Part shown: positions 8,801 through 18,649 of the stretch, one piece after another
Layout: each line of letters begins with the position of its first letter
Position numbering within the stretch: the first letter of the stretch is position 1
Source: CAVONB01 sp963697205
Lineage (GTDB): Bacteria; Pseudomonadota; Alphaproteobacteria; Rhizobiales; Hyphomicrobiaceae
DNA: 64,000 nucleotides
Direction: 5' to 3'
Assembly: GCA_963697205.1 (NCBI GenBank)
Contig: CAVONB010000013.1
Span: forward strand, 1 to 64,000
Position numbers and translations under genes: made by a program
Notes under the pieces: generated by a model
Told to the model about the DNA's origin: nothing
The model's input: only the letters and a program-made list of their open reading frames with translations
Database searches by the model: none

Positions 8801-10568
8801 TCACCTCTTCCACTCAGCGAACGGTAGCAATTGTGCACTCCCGAATTCGGCTTCTGTTTTGCTAGAGCCTTCCCGCTCTGGCGGCGCAATCGGATCGCGC
8901 GCGATGTATGTCGTCTGTGACGGGAAGGCAAAGCCGGATCCAGATTCGTTGACCAGCTCGACGAAGCGCAACATGAGCTCTTCTTGGATGGCAAGAAACT
9001 CAGCGAAAGTTGTTGTGTCGATATACACATAGACTTCGATCTTGATCGACCAGTCGCCGAAACCGACGACATGGACGCGTGGTATGGCTATATCATTACG
9101 GACTTTGGGATGACACGAGAGGTAGTCTCGGATGCCTTTGACCAGAGATCGGAGCTGATCCGTCGTTGTCTCGTAGCGCAGATCGAGAACATTTCGAAAC
9201 AGCATCTGATCACGAAGCCCATGGTTTGTAATGTTGGCTTTAGCCAATTGGGAATTGGGCACCGAAGTTACCGTCCTATCGAGGCCGCGAATCTTAGTTG
9301 ACCGAAGCCCAATGTGCTCGACATGTCCCTTGATGGTGCCGTACTCACAGAAATCTCCGATGCGTATTGGACGATCAGCGAAGATGTTAAGTCCCCCAAT
9401 TAGATTTTCAACGCTGCTTTGAGCCGCGAGCGCCACGGCCAAACCACCCACTCCCAGTCCGGCGACAATTCCAAATATAGGAATTCCAAGCTGTTGCGCA
9501 CCATAGCCTAAAATGGTGATGACACCGACGATGCCGATGGTACGGCCTAGCAAGCGGAGCAGGTTCGCATCGAGGCTTTCATTGGGGATTGCTGGGCCAG
9601 TAATGATCCATTCAGTGATCAAGGAGGTCGAGAGTGACAAAGCCCAGGCGGCAAAGACGTAAAGGGCTATTACCGTGGTGAGTTCGATAAGCTCTGCGAA
9701 ACTTCCAATAATTATGATTTGCCCGAAAAGCAGAGATTTAGCGCCAAAAATCGCGACCACCACTGCCAGTGGCGTCAACAAGCGCTGCAAATAGCCCCCT
9801 GGGCTCCGGCCAGACCCTCGTGGCCAGGTGAGGCAATGCCAAATCAACGTCAGCAGGGCAGCGAAGAGGATAAACAGGCCGCTCGCAATCAACTTCCATA
9901 CTGGGGTATCCAGCACCGTCTGCTTAAGACTATCAGGCAGGTTGGGGACGAGCTGCGCCGGGATCATCCAGCCATGCGCCTGGAGCTGAACATTTCGCCA
10001 ACTCGCTACTTCGGCTGCGTGCCGCAGAGGGAGTGTCTCAACCAAGGAATAGAACTCTCCCACACGACGAACGGTCTCGGGGTCGAAGAGAAATTCCCCC
10101 TTTCTTGTGCCCTCTGTTAAGCGAGCTATCGTGATTTCGGTGCCCGGCACCGACCAGCTTGCCGGTGGACCAGCCTCCGCAAACGCTTTTTCGTCGGGAA
10201 TTGCTTCGAGCTGTGGAACGTCGACGCGGCGGAGAACATCAATAAGCAATACAATTGCACTGCCACCGACGCTCTTGCGCGATGCCGGAGGTACTTGGCT
10301 CAAATTGAGAAGGCGCAGCAGTTTCAAGCTGAACTCGCTGTACTTCCGCCTGTGAGGCGGCGCTGGGATGAGCCTGATAGTCAAGATATTTGATCTCAAG
10401 CGCATCTGCGAGATTGAACAGGGTCCGCATTGTCGCTTGCGGACTGCTGGTGTCGATAGCTAACAGCGGATTGGAATTTTGTGCTGACAGTCCGTTTGGG
10501 CTTGCCAGCAGAAAGGCCGCAGCAATAATTACCCCCGCGATCTGGCGAGTAGACGCAAACTTTATCAT
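8801..10568 (-). pseudogene. mscS: MscS-family mechanosensitive channel, frameshifted
   Basis: MscS channels open under membrane tension to release osmolytes during osmotic downshock. The gene starts at ATG 10568 with a signal peptide (FLLASPNGLSAQ) and an N-terminal domain. The frame breaks at about 10333-10338 and resumes in the frame running to 8801. That second part has several membrane helices, the pore helix rich in Gly and Ala (GIVAGLGVGGLAVALAAQSSVENLIGGL), and the beta and C-terminal domains. Deleting one T from GAGTTC on the coding strand joins the frames as EVQRVSLKLLRLLNLSQVPP and gives 588 residues. It is either a recent pseudogene or a sequencing error. The gene is AT-richer than its IS neighbours. 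Confidence 0.85.
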
Positions 10569-10780
10569 TCGGACGCTTTCCCCAAACCCCTGGCGACAAC
10601 AACGCCAATACCACTCCGTTCAGCAGTGAAGCTGCCTGTCGGTGCATTGCGCGTCGCGGAAACGCACTTCTTTGTTGCGAATGTGGCAGCAATGAGGATC
10701 TCCAGAGACTGTTGTGGCATGCCTATGCCCTTAGTTCCGGCGCAATCGTAAGTCATTGAAGGCCCAGGAGGAGTTGGGCC

Positions 10781-11113
10781 ATGAGCAAGCGGAAGCAAGA
10801 CGGTCTTTGGCGAGATTTCCCGAAGACGGCGATGGAGTTCGAGGCTCGGTTTGCAACCGAGGAGGACTGCCGCGCGTACTGGATCGAGGCCCGCTGGGGT
10901 GGCCAACCCGCCTGTGCCCGCTGCACCAGCACGCGGGTATGGACCGAGCGCGACGGCTTCCTGTTCGAGTGCGCGGACTGCGGCCACCAGACGAGCCTGA
11001 CGTCGGGCACGCTGCTGGAGAAAACGAGAAAGCCGTTCAAGGTCTGGTTCCGGCCAGTGTTCGAGATCAGCACCCGCCGCACCGGCATCTCGGCCAAGGA
11101 TCTGCAGCGCATT
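10781..11113 (+). pseudogene. IS1595-family transposase, N-terminal half
   Basis: The frame starts at ATG 10781 (MSKRKQDGLWRDFPKTAMEF) and has the N-terminal zinc-ribbon of ISXO2-type transposases: CARC near residue 45 and CADCG near 66. It continues to ISAKDLQRI and is then cut by IS630 copy 1 at 11115. The missing catalytic half matches, with almost no gap, the fragment at 24252-24833. The two pieces may once have been one gene. Confidence 0.8.
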
Positions 11114-11114
11114 C

Positions 11115-12282
11115 TAGTGTTACGTAACTAACGGATGATTCCCTGTCGGCTGCAAATCAGTCAGACTGCGGTCATGAGAGCGAACATCACCCTTCACGTC
11201 ACGCCGGCCGACCGCAAGCGGCTCGAGGCGCTTGTCGCCGATCGCAACACGCCGGCCAAGGTCGTCTGGCGCGCCCGGATCATCCTCGCCACCGCCGACG
11301 GTCTCGGGACCAACGCCATCATGCACCGGTCCGGCAAGTCGAAGCCCTGCGTCTGGCGCTGGCAGGAGCGTTTCGCGGCCGAGGGTGTCGAGGGGCTCTT
11401 GCGCGATAAGACGCGGCCGAGCCGCAAGCCGCCGCTTTCGGCCGCGATCAAGCGCAAGGTGCTGGCCAAGACGGCGCGCGAGACGCCGCCGGATGCCACG
11501 CACTGGAGCGTGCGCAGCATGGCGAAGGCGATCGGCATCAGCCACACCAGCGTGCAGCGGATCTGGCGGGAAGCCGGATTGAAGCCGCACCTGACGCGCT
11601 CGTTCAAGATCTCGAACGATCCCATGTTCGAGGAGAAGGTGACCGATATCGTCGGCCTTTACATGAGCCCTCCGGACAAGGCGCTCGTGCTCTGCGTGGA
11701 CGAGAAGAGCCAGATCCAGGCGCTCGACCGCACGCAACCCGGCTTGCCCCTGAAGAAGGGGCGCGCGGCGACCATGACGCACGACTACAAGCGTCACGGC
11801 ACGACGACCTTGTTCGCGGCGCTCGATGTCAAGAGCGGCCTCGTCATCGGCGAATGCCTGCCGCGGCACCGTGCGAAGGAGTTTCTGCGCTTCCTGCGCC
11901 GCATCGACCGCGCGGTGAAGAAGGCTCTCGACGTGCACCTCGTGCTCGACAACTACGGGACACACAAGACGGCCGAGGTGCAGGCGTGGCTGGCCAAGCA
12001 CCCGCGCTTTCACTGCCACTTCACGCCGACCAGTGCCTCGTGGCTGAACCTCGTGGAGCGCTTCTTCGCCGAGATCACGAGAAAGCGCATCCGGCGCGGG
12101 GCCTTCGCCAGCGTCGCCGAACTGGAGCAGGCCATCCGCGATTACCTCGATCATCACAACGCTGAACCTAGGCCCTTCGTGTGGAGCAAATCCGCCGAAG
12201 TCATCCTCGCCAAAGAGGCCCGCGCCAAAGCCGCCCTCGACGCCATCAAAACCGGGTACCAAGCGTTGGAGTCAGAGCACTA
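11115..12282 (+). mobile_element. IS630-family element, copy 1
   Basis: The element is bounded by TA dinucleotides at 11115-11116 and 12281-12282, the target duplicated by IS630. Ends read ctagtgttacgtaac on the left and gtcagagcactag on the right, with CTAGTG shared in inverted orientation. It has interrupted the IS1595-type transposase to its left. The sequence to its right is not IS1595, so the right flank has been rearranged since insertion. Confidence 0.85.
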
Positions 12283-12283
12283 G
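11174..12283 (+). CDS. IS630-family transposase
   Basis: This is a 369-residue Tc1/mariner-like DDE transposase. An N-terminal winged helix-turn-helix (residues about 10-140) precedes the catalytic core with LCVDEKSQ (Asp176), HLVLDNYGTHK (Asp259) and WLNLVERFF (Glu295). ATG at 11174 is taken as the start because MRANITLHVTPADRK is the conserved beginning; the frame is open to 11135. The protein appears complete and could be active. A second copy at 33318 is interrupted by IS66. Confidence 0.93.
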   Translation: MRANITLHVTPADRKRLEALVADRNTPAKVVWRARIILATADGLGTNAIMHRSGKSKPCVWRWQERFAAEGVEGLLRDKTRPSRKPPLSAAIKRKVLAKTARETPPDATHWSVRSMAKAIGISHTSVQRIWREAGLKPHLTRSFKISNDPMFEEKVTDIVGLYMSPPDKALVLCVDEKSQIQALDRTQPGLPLKKGRAATMTHDYKRHGTTTLFAALDVKSGLVIGECLPRHRAKEFLRFLRRIDRAVKKALDVHLVLDNYGTHKTAEVQAWLAKHPRFHCHFTPTSASWLNLVERFFAEITRKRIRRGAFASVAELEQAIRDYLDHHNAEPRPFVWSKSAEVILAKEARAKAALDAIKTGYQALESEH

Positions 12284-12299
12284 CCTGTGGCTAGAGACC

Positions 12300-12440
12300 G
12301 ATCATCGGACCGCGTGTGCTTTGCGTGCACGACGAGCAGGTGGTCGACGTCGCGAAAATCGTTGCAGTGCGTCACGCGAGCGGCGTATTCCGGCGTCTGG
12401 CGACCGCTTTCGACCCTAGCGCGTCAGCCGGGCCCACGCC
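12300..12440 (+). repeat. Dispersed intergenic repeat, copy 1
   Basis: By eye about 70 percent of positions match the reverse complement of 21045-21180, and the block gtcgacg.cgcgaaaatcg.tgcagtgc also matches the reverse complement of 17145-17230. All three copies abut IS or IS-fragment ends. One strand keeps a weak reading frame, but no start or known domain is visible, so I call it a repeat rather than a gene. Confidence 0.55.
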
Positions 12441-12486
12441 GCCGGATCGTGCATTTCTGCCCCACAACGGCCGAAGTGCTTGTGTT

Positions 12487-12500
12487 CAACACATGTGTTG
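12487..12500. promoter_or_regulatory. Perfect 14-bp palindrome
   Basis: caacacatgtgttg is its own reverse complement, a form typical of operators bound by dimeric regulators. It lies 165 bp before the truncated dehydrogenase gene, in a stretch with no gene from 12441 to 12621. No regulator or promoter can be tied to it. Confidence 0.25.
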
Positions 12501-12651
12501 CGTCGAGCGCGAACGAACGGCTCTGCGCGTGATGCGCTGCAACATTTCGTTCGCAACGACATGTGCGTTGGGAATGTCCGCTTGAACTCCGAGACCCGTT
12601 TGGTTCTCGTTTTCACTGTGAGCCGCTTCCGGAAGTAAGCTATGGCGCTCG

Positions 12652-13425
12652 ATGGGCTTCAAACAGATCGATCTCGCTGCGGCCAAACGCAACGGCATTT
12701 GGGTGGCGCGCGTCCCTCATTACTCCCCGAATTCGGTCTCCGAATTCACCGTCGGCCTGATTCTCACGCTCACGCGCAAGATTCACCGCGCGTATCTGAG
12801 GGGCCGTGAGTTCAACTTCAATCTGACAGGGTTGTCGGGGACCCAGCTCTCGGACAAGACCATCGGCATGATCGGCGCTGGCCAGATTGGCACCTTGGTG
12901 CTCAACGCACTTGCGGGTTTCGGCTGCAGGCTCGTGTACCACGACATTCAACAGCATGCCGATCTCGAAGGCATCGCGCAGTTCGTTTCGATCGCCGACT
13001 TGGCCCGCGACAGTGACATCGTCGTGTTCAACGTGCCGCTGACCAAGGAAACCAAGCACATGGTGAACATGGAAACGATCCCTCGGATGAAACGCGGCGC
13101 GCTGATCGTCAATACCGGTCGCGGCGGGCTGATCGACGCACAGGCGCTTGTCGAGGGCATCAAGAGCGGACAAATCGGCGGCGCTGCGCTCGACGTCTAC
13201 GAGGACGAGGGGCCGATCTTCTACAGTGACCGTTCCGCCGACGTGCTGCAGGACGACGCGTTCTGTCGCCTGATGACGTTTCCCAACGTCATCGTGACGT
13301 CGCACATGGCGTACTTGACCGATCACGCGCTGAGCGATAATGCGCAGACCGCGCTGCAGGCGTTCAGTGATTTCGAAAAAGGCCGGCCGCTCGCGACCAG
13401 AGTGGTCGCATCAGGACCAACCTAG
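12652..13425 (+). pseudogene. D-lactate dehydrogenase-like protein, N-terminally truncated
   Basis: The product is a D-isomer-specific 2-hydroxyacid dehydrogenase of the fermentative LdhA type, which reduces pyruvate to D-lactate with NADH. It has the NAD motif GMIGAGQIG, the catalytic Arg in NTGRGGLID, the Glu in YEDEGPIF and the His in TSHMAYLTDHA. Family members have about 330 residues. Here roughly the first 75-80 are missing, and recognisable sequence begins at MGFKQIDLAAAKRNGI. The upstream sequence is unrelated repeat DNA. It sits directly before pta-ackA, as expected of a mixed-acid fermentation cluster, but its own function is probably lost. Confidence 0.8.
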
Positions 13426-13516
13426 AAGGAGCCGGGGCGACGAAGGCGCATCAATCGCGCTTGGCGCCCGGCACGCCGCGTCCACGATTTCCCTGAACCG
13501 TTGGAGGAACCTTTTC

Positions 13517-14527
13517 ATGACTGCCGTCACGACCCCATCAGGCTTCACCGACGACGCCGCCGAGTCCCACATCACGCACCCCGAGCGCAAGCACGAGAAA
13601 TACGAGCGCCTGATCGCGCGGGCGAAGAGCGTCCCGCCGATCCGGACCGCGGTCGCCTGGCCCTGCGAAGTCCACGCCCTCGAAGGGCCGGTCGAGGCCG
13701 CCCGGGAGAAGATCATCAAGCCCGTACTGGTGGGCAGCGAAGCGCTCATCCGGGACGTGGCCGGGAAGGCGAACCTCGACCTGGCCGGCTGCGACATCGT
13801 CGATTTTCCCACCGAGGAGTCGGCCGCGGCGGGCGCGGTCAGCCTGGTCCAGGAAGGTAAGGCCCACGGGATAATGAAGGGCAGCCTGCATACCGACATC
13901 CTGATGCATGCCGTGGTGTCCAAGGAGGGCGGCCTGCGAACCAGCCGGCGCATCAGCCATATCTTTCTGATCGACGTGCCGACCTATCCCGACGTGCTGT
14001 TCGTCACCGACGCCGCGATCAACATCTTTCCCGACATCGATTGCAAGCGTGACATCGTGCAGAACGCGATCGACCTGCATATCGGCCTCGAGCTGGGCGA
14101 GCCGCGGGTGGCGATCCTGTCGGCGGTGGAAGTGGTCAATTCGAAGATTCCGGGAACTACCGACGCGGCGATTCTCTGCAAGATGGCCGACCGAGGCCAG
14201 ATCAAGGGCGGCGTTCTGGATGGCCCGCTCGCGCTGGACAACGCGATCAACCTGGAGGCTGCGAAGATCAAGGGCATCTCCTCGCCGGTGGCAGGCCGCG
14301 CCCAGATCTTGGTGGTACCGGATCTCGAAGCGGGCAACATGCTGGCGAAGAACCTGATCTTCCTCGCCAACGCTGATGCCGCGGGGATCGTTCTCGGGGC
14401 CGCGGTGCCCGTCATCCTCACGAGCCGCGCCGACAGCGTGCGCACGCGTCTGGCATCGACGGCAGTGGGAACCCTCTATGCCCACTACCTGATGCAGCAA
14501 AAGGAACGGGCGGGGAAAGCTCGATGA
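13517..14527 (+). CDS. pta: Phosphate acetyltransferase (PTA/PTB family)
   Basis: The enzyme interconverts acetyl-CoA and acetyl phosphate, the first step of ATP-yielding acetate formation. The 336-residue protein is a single-domain PTA_PTB enzyme without the N-terminal regulatory part of enterobacterial Pta. Recognisable segments are GKAHGIMKGSLHTDILM, HIFLIDVPTYPDVLFVTDAAINI, and GAAVPVILTSRADS at the C-terminus. Phosphobutyryltransferase activity cannot be excluded from sequence alone. ATG at 13517 follows TTGGAGGAAC. The stop overlaps ackA by 4 bp (ATGA), indicating translational coupling. Confidence 0.88.
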   Translation: MTAVTTPSGFTDDAAESHITHPERKHEKYERLIARAKSVPPIRTAVAWPCEVHALEGPVEAAREKIIKPVLVGSEALIRDVAGKANLDLAGCDIVDFPTEESAAAGAVSLVQEGKAHGIMKGSLHTDILMHAVVSKEGGLRTSRRISHIFLIDVPTYPDVLFVTDAAINIFPDIDCKRDIVQNAIDLHIGLELGEPRVAILSAVEVVNSKIPGTTDAAILCKMADRGQIKGGVLDGPLALDNAINLEAAKIKGISSPVAGRAQILVVPDLEAGNMLAKNLIFLANADAAGIVLGAAVPVILTSRADSVRTRLASTAVGTLYAHYLMQQKERAGKAR

Positions 14528-15714
14528 CGGACACCGTTCTTTGCATCAACGCCGGCAGCTCGAGCCTCAAATTCAAGCTGTTCGAGGCGCTCGCCGACGG
14601 CGGACTGTCGGTCTCGATCGAGGGTCAGTTGGACGGTATCGGCGTCAAGCCGCATCTGAAGGCGGCCGACGGCGCCGCTCGATCGCTCGTCGACCGGCAA
14701 CTGAGCCCCGCGCAGGCGCCCGACACCGGCGCGGCGGTGCCGATGTTGCTGCAATGGTTGCGCGATCAGCTCAACGGTGTCGTGCCAGTGGTGATCGCCC
14801 ATCGCGTGGTGTTCGGCGGCACGCGTTACGCGGCGCCCGTCCGGATCGACGACGCGGTGCTCGCCGAGTTGCGCGCGCTGGTGCCGATGATGCCGCTGCA
14901 CCTGCCGCCCGAGCTGGCGCCGATCGAAGCGATTCGCGCGCGTCTGCCCGATCTGCCGCAGGTCGCGGTCTTCGATACCGGCTTTCACCGGGGGCACGAC
15001 GAGGTCGTCGAGCGGCTGTCGCTGCCCGATACGTATTATCGGGAAGGCCTGCGCCGCTACGGCTACCACGGCATCTCCTACGAGTACATCGCACAGCGCC
15101 TGCCCGCGGCCGCGCCCGACATCGCCGACGGGAGGGTCGTTGTCGCTCACCTCGGCAGCGGCTGCTCGATGGCCGCGTTGGTCGGTGGGCGCAGCGTCGA
15201 GACTACGATGAGCTTCTCCACCCTGGACGGGCTGACCATGGGTACGCGGCCCGGTCGACTCGATCCCGGCGTCGTGCTGTATCTGTTTCAGGTCAAAGGC
15301 ATGTCGGCGAAAGCCGTGGAAGACCTCCTGTACAAGGAATCCGGCCTGAAGGGCCTGTCCGGGATCAGCAACGACGTGCGCGCGCTCCTCGAGAGCGACG
15401 ATCCCCGCGCGAAGATAGCGTTGGACTATTTCAGCCTGAGCTGCGCCCGCGCGGTCGCGGAGCTGGCGACCGTGATGGGAGGGATCGACGGGCTGGTGTT
15501 CACGGCAGGGGTCGGCGAGCACGCTGCGCCGGTACGCGATGCCATCGGGGCCAGGCTCGCTTGGCTGGGTCTCGAGATCGACGCGGCCGCGAATGCCCGG
15601 CATGGCCCGCGGATCTCCGCCGCGCAGAGCCGGATTGCCTGCTATGTCATCCCCACCAATGAGGAACTGATGATGGCACGTCACGCGCTGGCATTGGTCC
15701 GCTCACGTGCCTGA
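14524..15714 (+). CDS. ackA: Acetate kinase
   Basis: The enzyme transfers phosphate from acetyl phosphate to ADP, giving acetate and ATP. The 396-residue protein has the signature LCINAGSSSLKFKLFE at the start, HRVVFGG, VAVFDTGFHRG, YGYHGISYEYI, VVVAHLGSGCSMAAL with the phosphate-binding loop, and the C-terminal GLVFTAGVGEHAAPVRD. It is full length with no missing key segment. It forms an operon with pta by 4-bp overlap. Together with the broken D-lactate dehydrogenase upstream, the cluster would serve fermentation or overflow metabolism. Confidence 0.93.
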   Translation: MTDTVLCINAGSSSLKFKLFEALADGGLSVSIEGQLDGIGVKPHLKAADGAARSLVDRQLSPAQAPDTGAAVPMLLQWLRDQLNGVVPVVIAHRVVFGGTRYAAPVRIDDAVLAELRALVPMMPLHLPPELAPIEAIRARLPDLPQVAVFDTGFHRGHDEVVERLSLPDTYYREGLRRYGYHGISYEYIAQRLPAAAPDIADGRVVVAHLGSGCSMAALVGGRSVETTMSFSTLDGLTMGTRPGRLDPGVVLYLFQVKGMSAKAVEDLLYKESGLKGLSGISNDVRALLESDDPRAKIALDYFSLSCARAVAELATVMGGIDGLVFTAGVGEHAAPVRDAIGARLAWLGLEIDAAANARHGPRISAAQSRIACYVIPTNEELMMARHALALVRSRA

Positions 15715-15906
15715 ACGAAGCCACCCTGTCGGTTGCCGGGCAACCGACCCCTGATGCGGCGAAGATTTGCCAATTCAGGTACCAATGAGAACGGCGGTGG
15801 AAAAGTCGGCCACGGTAGCGGCGGGGTGATCCCGCTGCGGGCGGCGCAATAGTCGTCCACCTTTGTCCTTCCTGGATTTGCTGGGGAGGGCGGGAGGATC
15901 ATCACC

Positions 15907-16020
15907 GTGGACATGTATCGCAAGGTTCGTCTGGCGTGCGCGGAGGGCATGAGCCAGCGCGAAGCGGCCCGGCATTTCGGCGTCTCGCGCGACAGCGTTC
16001 GGAAGATGTTGGCGTTCTCG
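15907..16020 (+). pseudogene. IS21 IstA, N-terminal fragment
   Basis: MDMYRKVRLACAEGMSQREA and the following RHFGVSRDSVRKML form the N-terminal helix-turn-helix of an IS21 IstA, a type different from the istA at 187. Homology stops at about codon 38, after LAFS. The remainder of the gene is absent. Confidence 0.7.
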
Positions 16021-16167
16021 GTGGTCGTGTCGCGGAAGTGGTTGAAATTGTCGGGCGGCGTAATCTCCGGGTGTTCTGAAACCCACCCAACCGGCGGCTG
16101 CAACCGCCAGGGAGATCACGCCATGACCGAGACTACAGATGCCGCCATGTCCGCGCCACATCTGGGC

Positions 16168-16561
16168 GATGCTGGAGCAAGTCGCGCGTCCTGAAAAGCA
16201 TTGTGCGAGCCTGTTGGTCTTCCGTCTTGATTTCGACATAGCGCATCGTCGGACGCGATGCCGCCTCTGTAATGGCTTCTGCATCGGCGGCGTCGTTCTT
16301 CTGTCGTTTGACGAATGGCTTCACGTAAGCAGGTGGAACGGGGCGGACTTTGTGCCCTAATTTTTGGATCTCACGGCCCCAATGATGCGCTGTCGCGCAG
16401 GCCTCGACCGCCACCGTGCAAGGGGGTTGCTCTGCGATGAACGGGAGCAGCTTTTCCCGCGCCAGCTTCTTGCGGAAGAGCACCTTACCCGCGGCTGTCG
16501 CACCGTGGACCTGGAATACGCGCTTTGCGAGATCGATACCAATCAGGGTGACTTGTTGCAT
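16168..16561 (-). pseudogene. IS110/IS1111-family transposase, N-terminal fragment
   Basis: The frame begins MQQVTLIGIDLAKRVFQVHG, the RuvC-like DEDD domain with Asp in GIDLAK, and keeps VAVEACATAHHW with the Glu and KNDAADAEAI with the later Asp residues. It is closely related to the complete transposase at 25161. Homology ends after RTRDLL at about residue 130, and the C-terminal transposase_20 domain with its catalytic Ser is lost. The sequence between this point and 16020 is unassigned. Confidence 0.8.
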
Positions 16562-16640
16562 AGAGCTCCTCCTTCTTGATCCGTGCCTATCTCAATCTGC
16601 CACAAGGCAGTGCTGTCGGAAGGGGCCATCCACGCCATCA

Positions 16641-17144
16641 CAAGACCGCGAACATCTTGAACAAGCTGCCGAAGAGCCAGCAGCCAAAGGCCAAGCGTGC
16701 GCTCCACGAGATCTGGATGGCCGAGACCAAGGCCGCTGCCGAGAACGCCTTCGACGCGTTCATCGAAAGCTACAAACTCAAATACGAGAAGGCCGCCGAC
16801 TGCCTCGCCAAGGACCGCGACGCGCTGCTCGCATTTTACGATTTCCCCGCCGAGTACTGGAAGCACCTTCGCACCACGATCGAGAGCACGTTTGCAATGG
16901 TGCGCCACCGCACGATCCGCGCGAAGGGCTGCCTGTCGAACAAGACCGCGCTCGCGATGGTCTTCAAGCTGGTCCAGGGCGCGCAGAAAAGCTGGCGCCG
17001 CCTCGACGGTCATACCCAGTTGCCAAAACTTATCCTGGGGGTGAAATTCGCTGACGGGTTGGAGGTCACCGCTAAGGCGATCCGTCAGCCCGATACCGCC
17101 GCCGCCTGACCGGCCCGGCCGTCACCAAGATTTGGCGATAGCTC
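16641..17144 (+). pseudogene. IS256-family transposase, C-terminal fragment with right end
   Basis: HKTANILNKLPKSQQPKAKR onward matches the C-terminal third of the IS256 transposase at 48200-49524. It includes the region with the catalytic Glu, but SNP before IESTF is reduced (KHLRTTIESTF), an in-frame loss of two residues. The stop is at 17109 and the IS256 inverted repeat follows at 17121-17144, the complement of gagctatcgccaaatcttgg. The N-terminal two thirds are absent. Confidence 0.82.
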
Positions 17145-17290
17145 ATCCGGCGTCGGCACGATGCACTGCAGCGATTTTCGCGTCGACAACCACAGACTTG
17201 ATATGCGCGGAAAGCACAGGCCAGCTGATAATCCGCATCTGGCTTGTGGCGCTAGTGTGCCCATGGCGTCGGACCACCGTCGGTCGGTCT
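17145..17290 (-). repeat. Dispersed intergenic repeat, copy 2
   Basis: It begins at the first base outside the IS256 end. Read on the minus strand it matches copy 1 (12300-12440) and copy 3 (21045-21235): tgtgctttccgcgcat, gtcgacgcgaaaatcgctgcagtgc. The IS256 end truncates it relative to the other copies. Confidence 0.5.
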
Positions 17291-17812
17291 TGGGGGTACT
17301 GCCGTTGTGCCCGAGAACCCAAGCCAAGGTGACCCCAGGCTGTTGGCGCATGTCGGAAATCTCCGCAAGACGGCTATCGCTGTCCCGGCCATGGCGTACG
17401 TGCTCAGGTGCGGTGTGGGTCGAGGGCAGGCTTGGGCGATGTTCGGCTGGCGTCCGGAGTGCCTCCGCTCGCGACGGTTCGCGCGACCGTCGGGCGACGG
17501 CGACGCGATAGGCCCGATAGCCTCCGTCCTGCTGCGCTGCAGCGTAACGTCGAGGAGGGCCAGGACTGACCGTCGCCGATTCGTCGACGGAGGGCTTTAA
17601 TTTCGTCCGGAAATTGATAGGTTTGCCGACAGTTTGAGAGAGCCGATAACCGTGGAGGCTGCCCCGGGCACTAAGTCGCTGCGCGACAGCCCGCTGATGC
17701 GGGCGCTTGGCCGAGGGGTCGGTAACCAGTTGAGACGACTGATGTAACGGGGCGGGGAGCCCCATCCTGAGGATCGAGGTCTTAGCAACCTCACTCAAGG
17801 ACAAGTCTCCCC
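17291..17812. other. Non-coding stretch before the integrase
   Basis: I see no convincing gene. The last 200 bp precede the tyrosine recombinase and probably include the left end of the IS91-type unit, but no terminal motif can be assigned with confidence. Frames present here are low-complexity Arg-rich shadows. Confidence 0.4.
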
Positions 17813-18313
17813 ATGACGAACTCTACCGGCATTTCCCCACTACGCCAGCGCATGATCGACGATATGGTTGCGCGCGGCCTCGGCCCGCAGACGCAGAAGA
17901 GGCACATCCGCGCCTGCAAGCGGTTCGCGGCCTATCTGAAGCGCTCGCCCGAGCTGGCCACGGCCGACGACGTCAAGCTGTTCCAGCTCCACCTGATGGA
18001 GAGCGGCCTCACCATCCAGAACCGCAACCGCACCATGACCGGCGTGCGCTTTCTGCTGAAGGTGACGATGCGTCGGCACGATCTCGCGGCCGAGATCTTT
18101 CACATCAAAGAGCCGACGAAGATCCCGCAGATCCTGAGTGCCGACGAGGCCAAGCGGCTGCTGACGATGGCGGCTCCGCAACCCCGCGTGCTGCTCTCGA
18201 TCGGCTATGGCGCGGGTCTGCGCGTGAGCGAGGTGGTCCGCCTCAAGGTCAAGCACATCGACAAAGACCTCGGCGTCATCCGCGTTGAGCAATCGAAGGG
18301 CCGCAAGGATCGT
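17813..18313 (+). pseudogene. Tyrosine recombinase (IS91-associated), N-terminal part
   Basis: The frame starts MTNSTGISPLRQRMIDDMVA, with an N-terminal SAM-like DNA-binding domain. It then enters the catalytic domain, with the first catalytic Arg in SIGYGAGLRVSEVVRLKV and the Lys region in IRVEQSKGRKDR. It is cut by IS3 at 18314, so the HxxR and Tyr residues are missing. A C-terminal piece of the same family (HEKLETTARYTRVATG) lies at 29155-29289, just before an IS91 transposase. This recombinase normally precedes IS91, so one unit has been split by about 11 kb. Confidence 0.8.
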
Positions 18314-18376
18314 TGATCCTCCCCCCTTGAAGTGGTCCGACCTGAGGTATGGCTTTCGAGCCCAAGGAGGACTGCA

Positions 18377-18649
18377 ATGGCAAAGAGACACAAGCCTGAG
18401 GAGATCGTCACGAAGCTTCGGCAGGTTGACGTTTTAGTTGCGCAAGGCAAGGCCGTCGCGGACGCGATCCGGTCCATTGGTGTGACTGAGGTTACGTACT
18501 ACCGGTGGAAGCAGGAGTATGGTGGGTTGAGGACGGACCAGGTCAAGCGGCTCAAGGAGCTTGAGCAGGAGAATACTCGGCTGCGGAGAGCGGTGTCCGA
18601 TCTGACTTTGGACAAGCTGATCCTGCAAGAGGCTGCCAAGGGAAACTGA
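18377..18649 (+). CDS. IS3 OrfA (transposase DNA-binding subunit)
   Basis: The 90-residue protein has the N-terminal helix-turn-helix of Transposase_8 (KRHKPEEIVTKLRQVDVLVA, TEVTYYRWKQEYGG) followed by a leucine-zipper-like helix (LKELEQENTRLRRAVSDLTLDK). ATG at 18377 has AAGGAGG upstream. It overlaps orfB, which lies in the -1 frame, so a fused OrfAB is expected from ribosomal frameshifting near the AAGGGAAAC sequence. Confidence 0.9.
   Translation: MAKRHKPEEIVTKLRQVDVLVAQGKAVADAIRSIGVTEVTYYRWKQEYGGLRTDQVKRLKELEQENTRLRRAVSDLTLDKLILQEAAKGN

Noticed and set aside
10571..10590. A fourth IS1380-like right end (ctttccccaaac) just before mscS
   Set aside because: Only about eight bases match the terminus, and no IS1380 coding sequence follows, so chance similarity is more likely.
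12287..12585. Overlapping plus-strand frames as genes
   Set aside because: They fall in the dispersed repeat and palindromic region, with no start signals or family resemblance.
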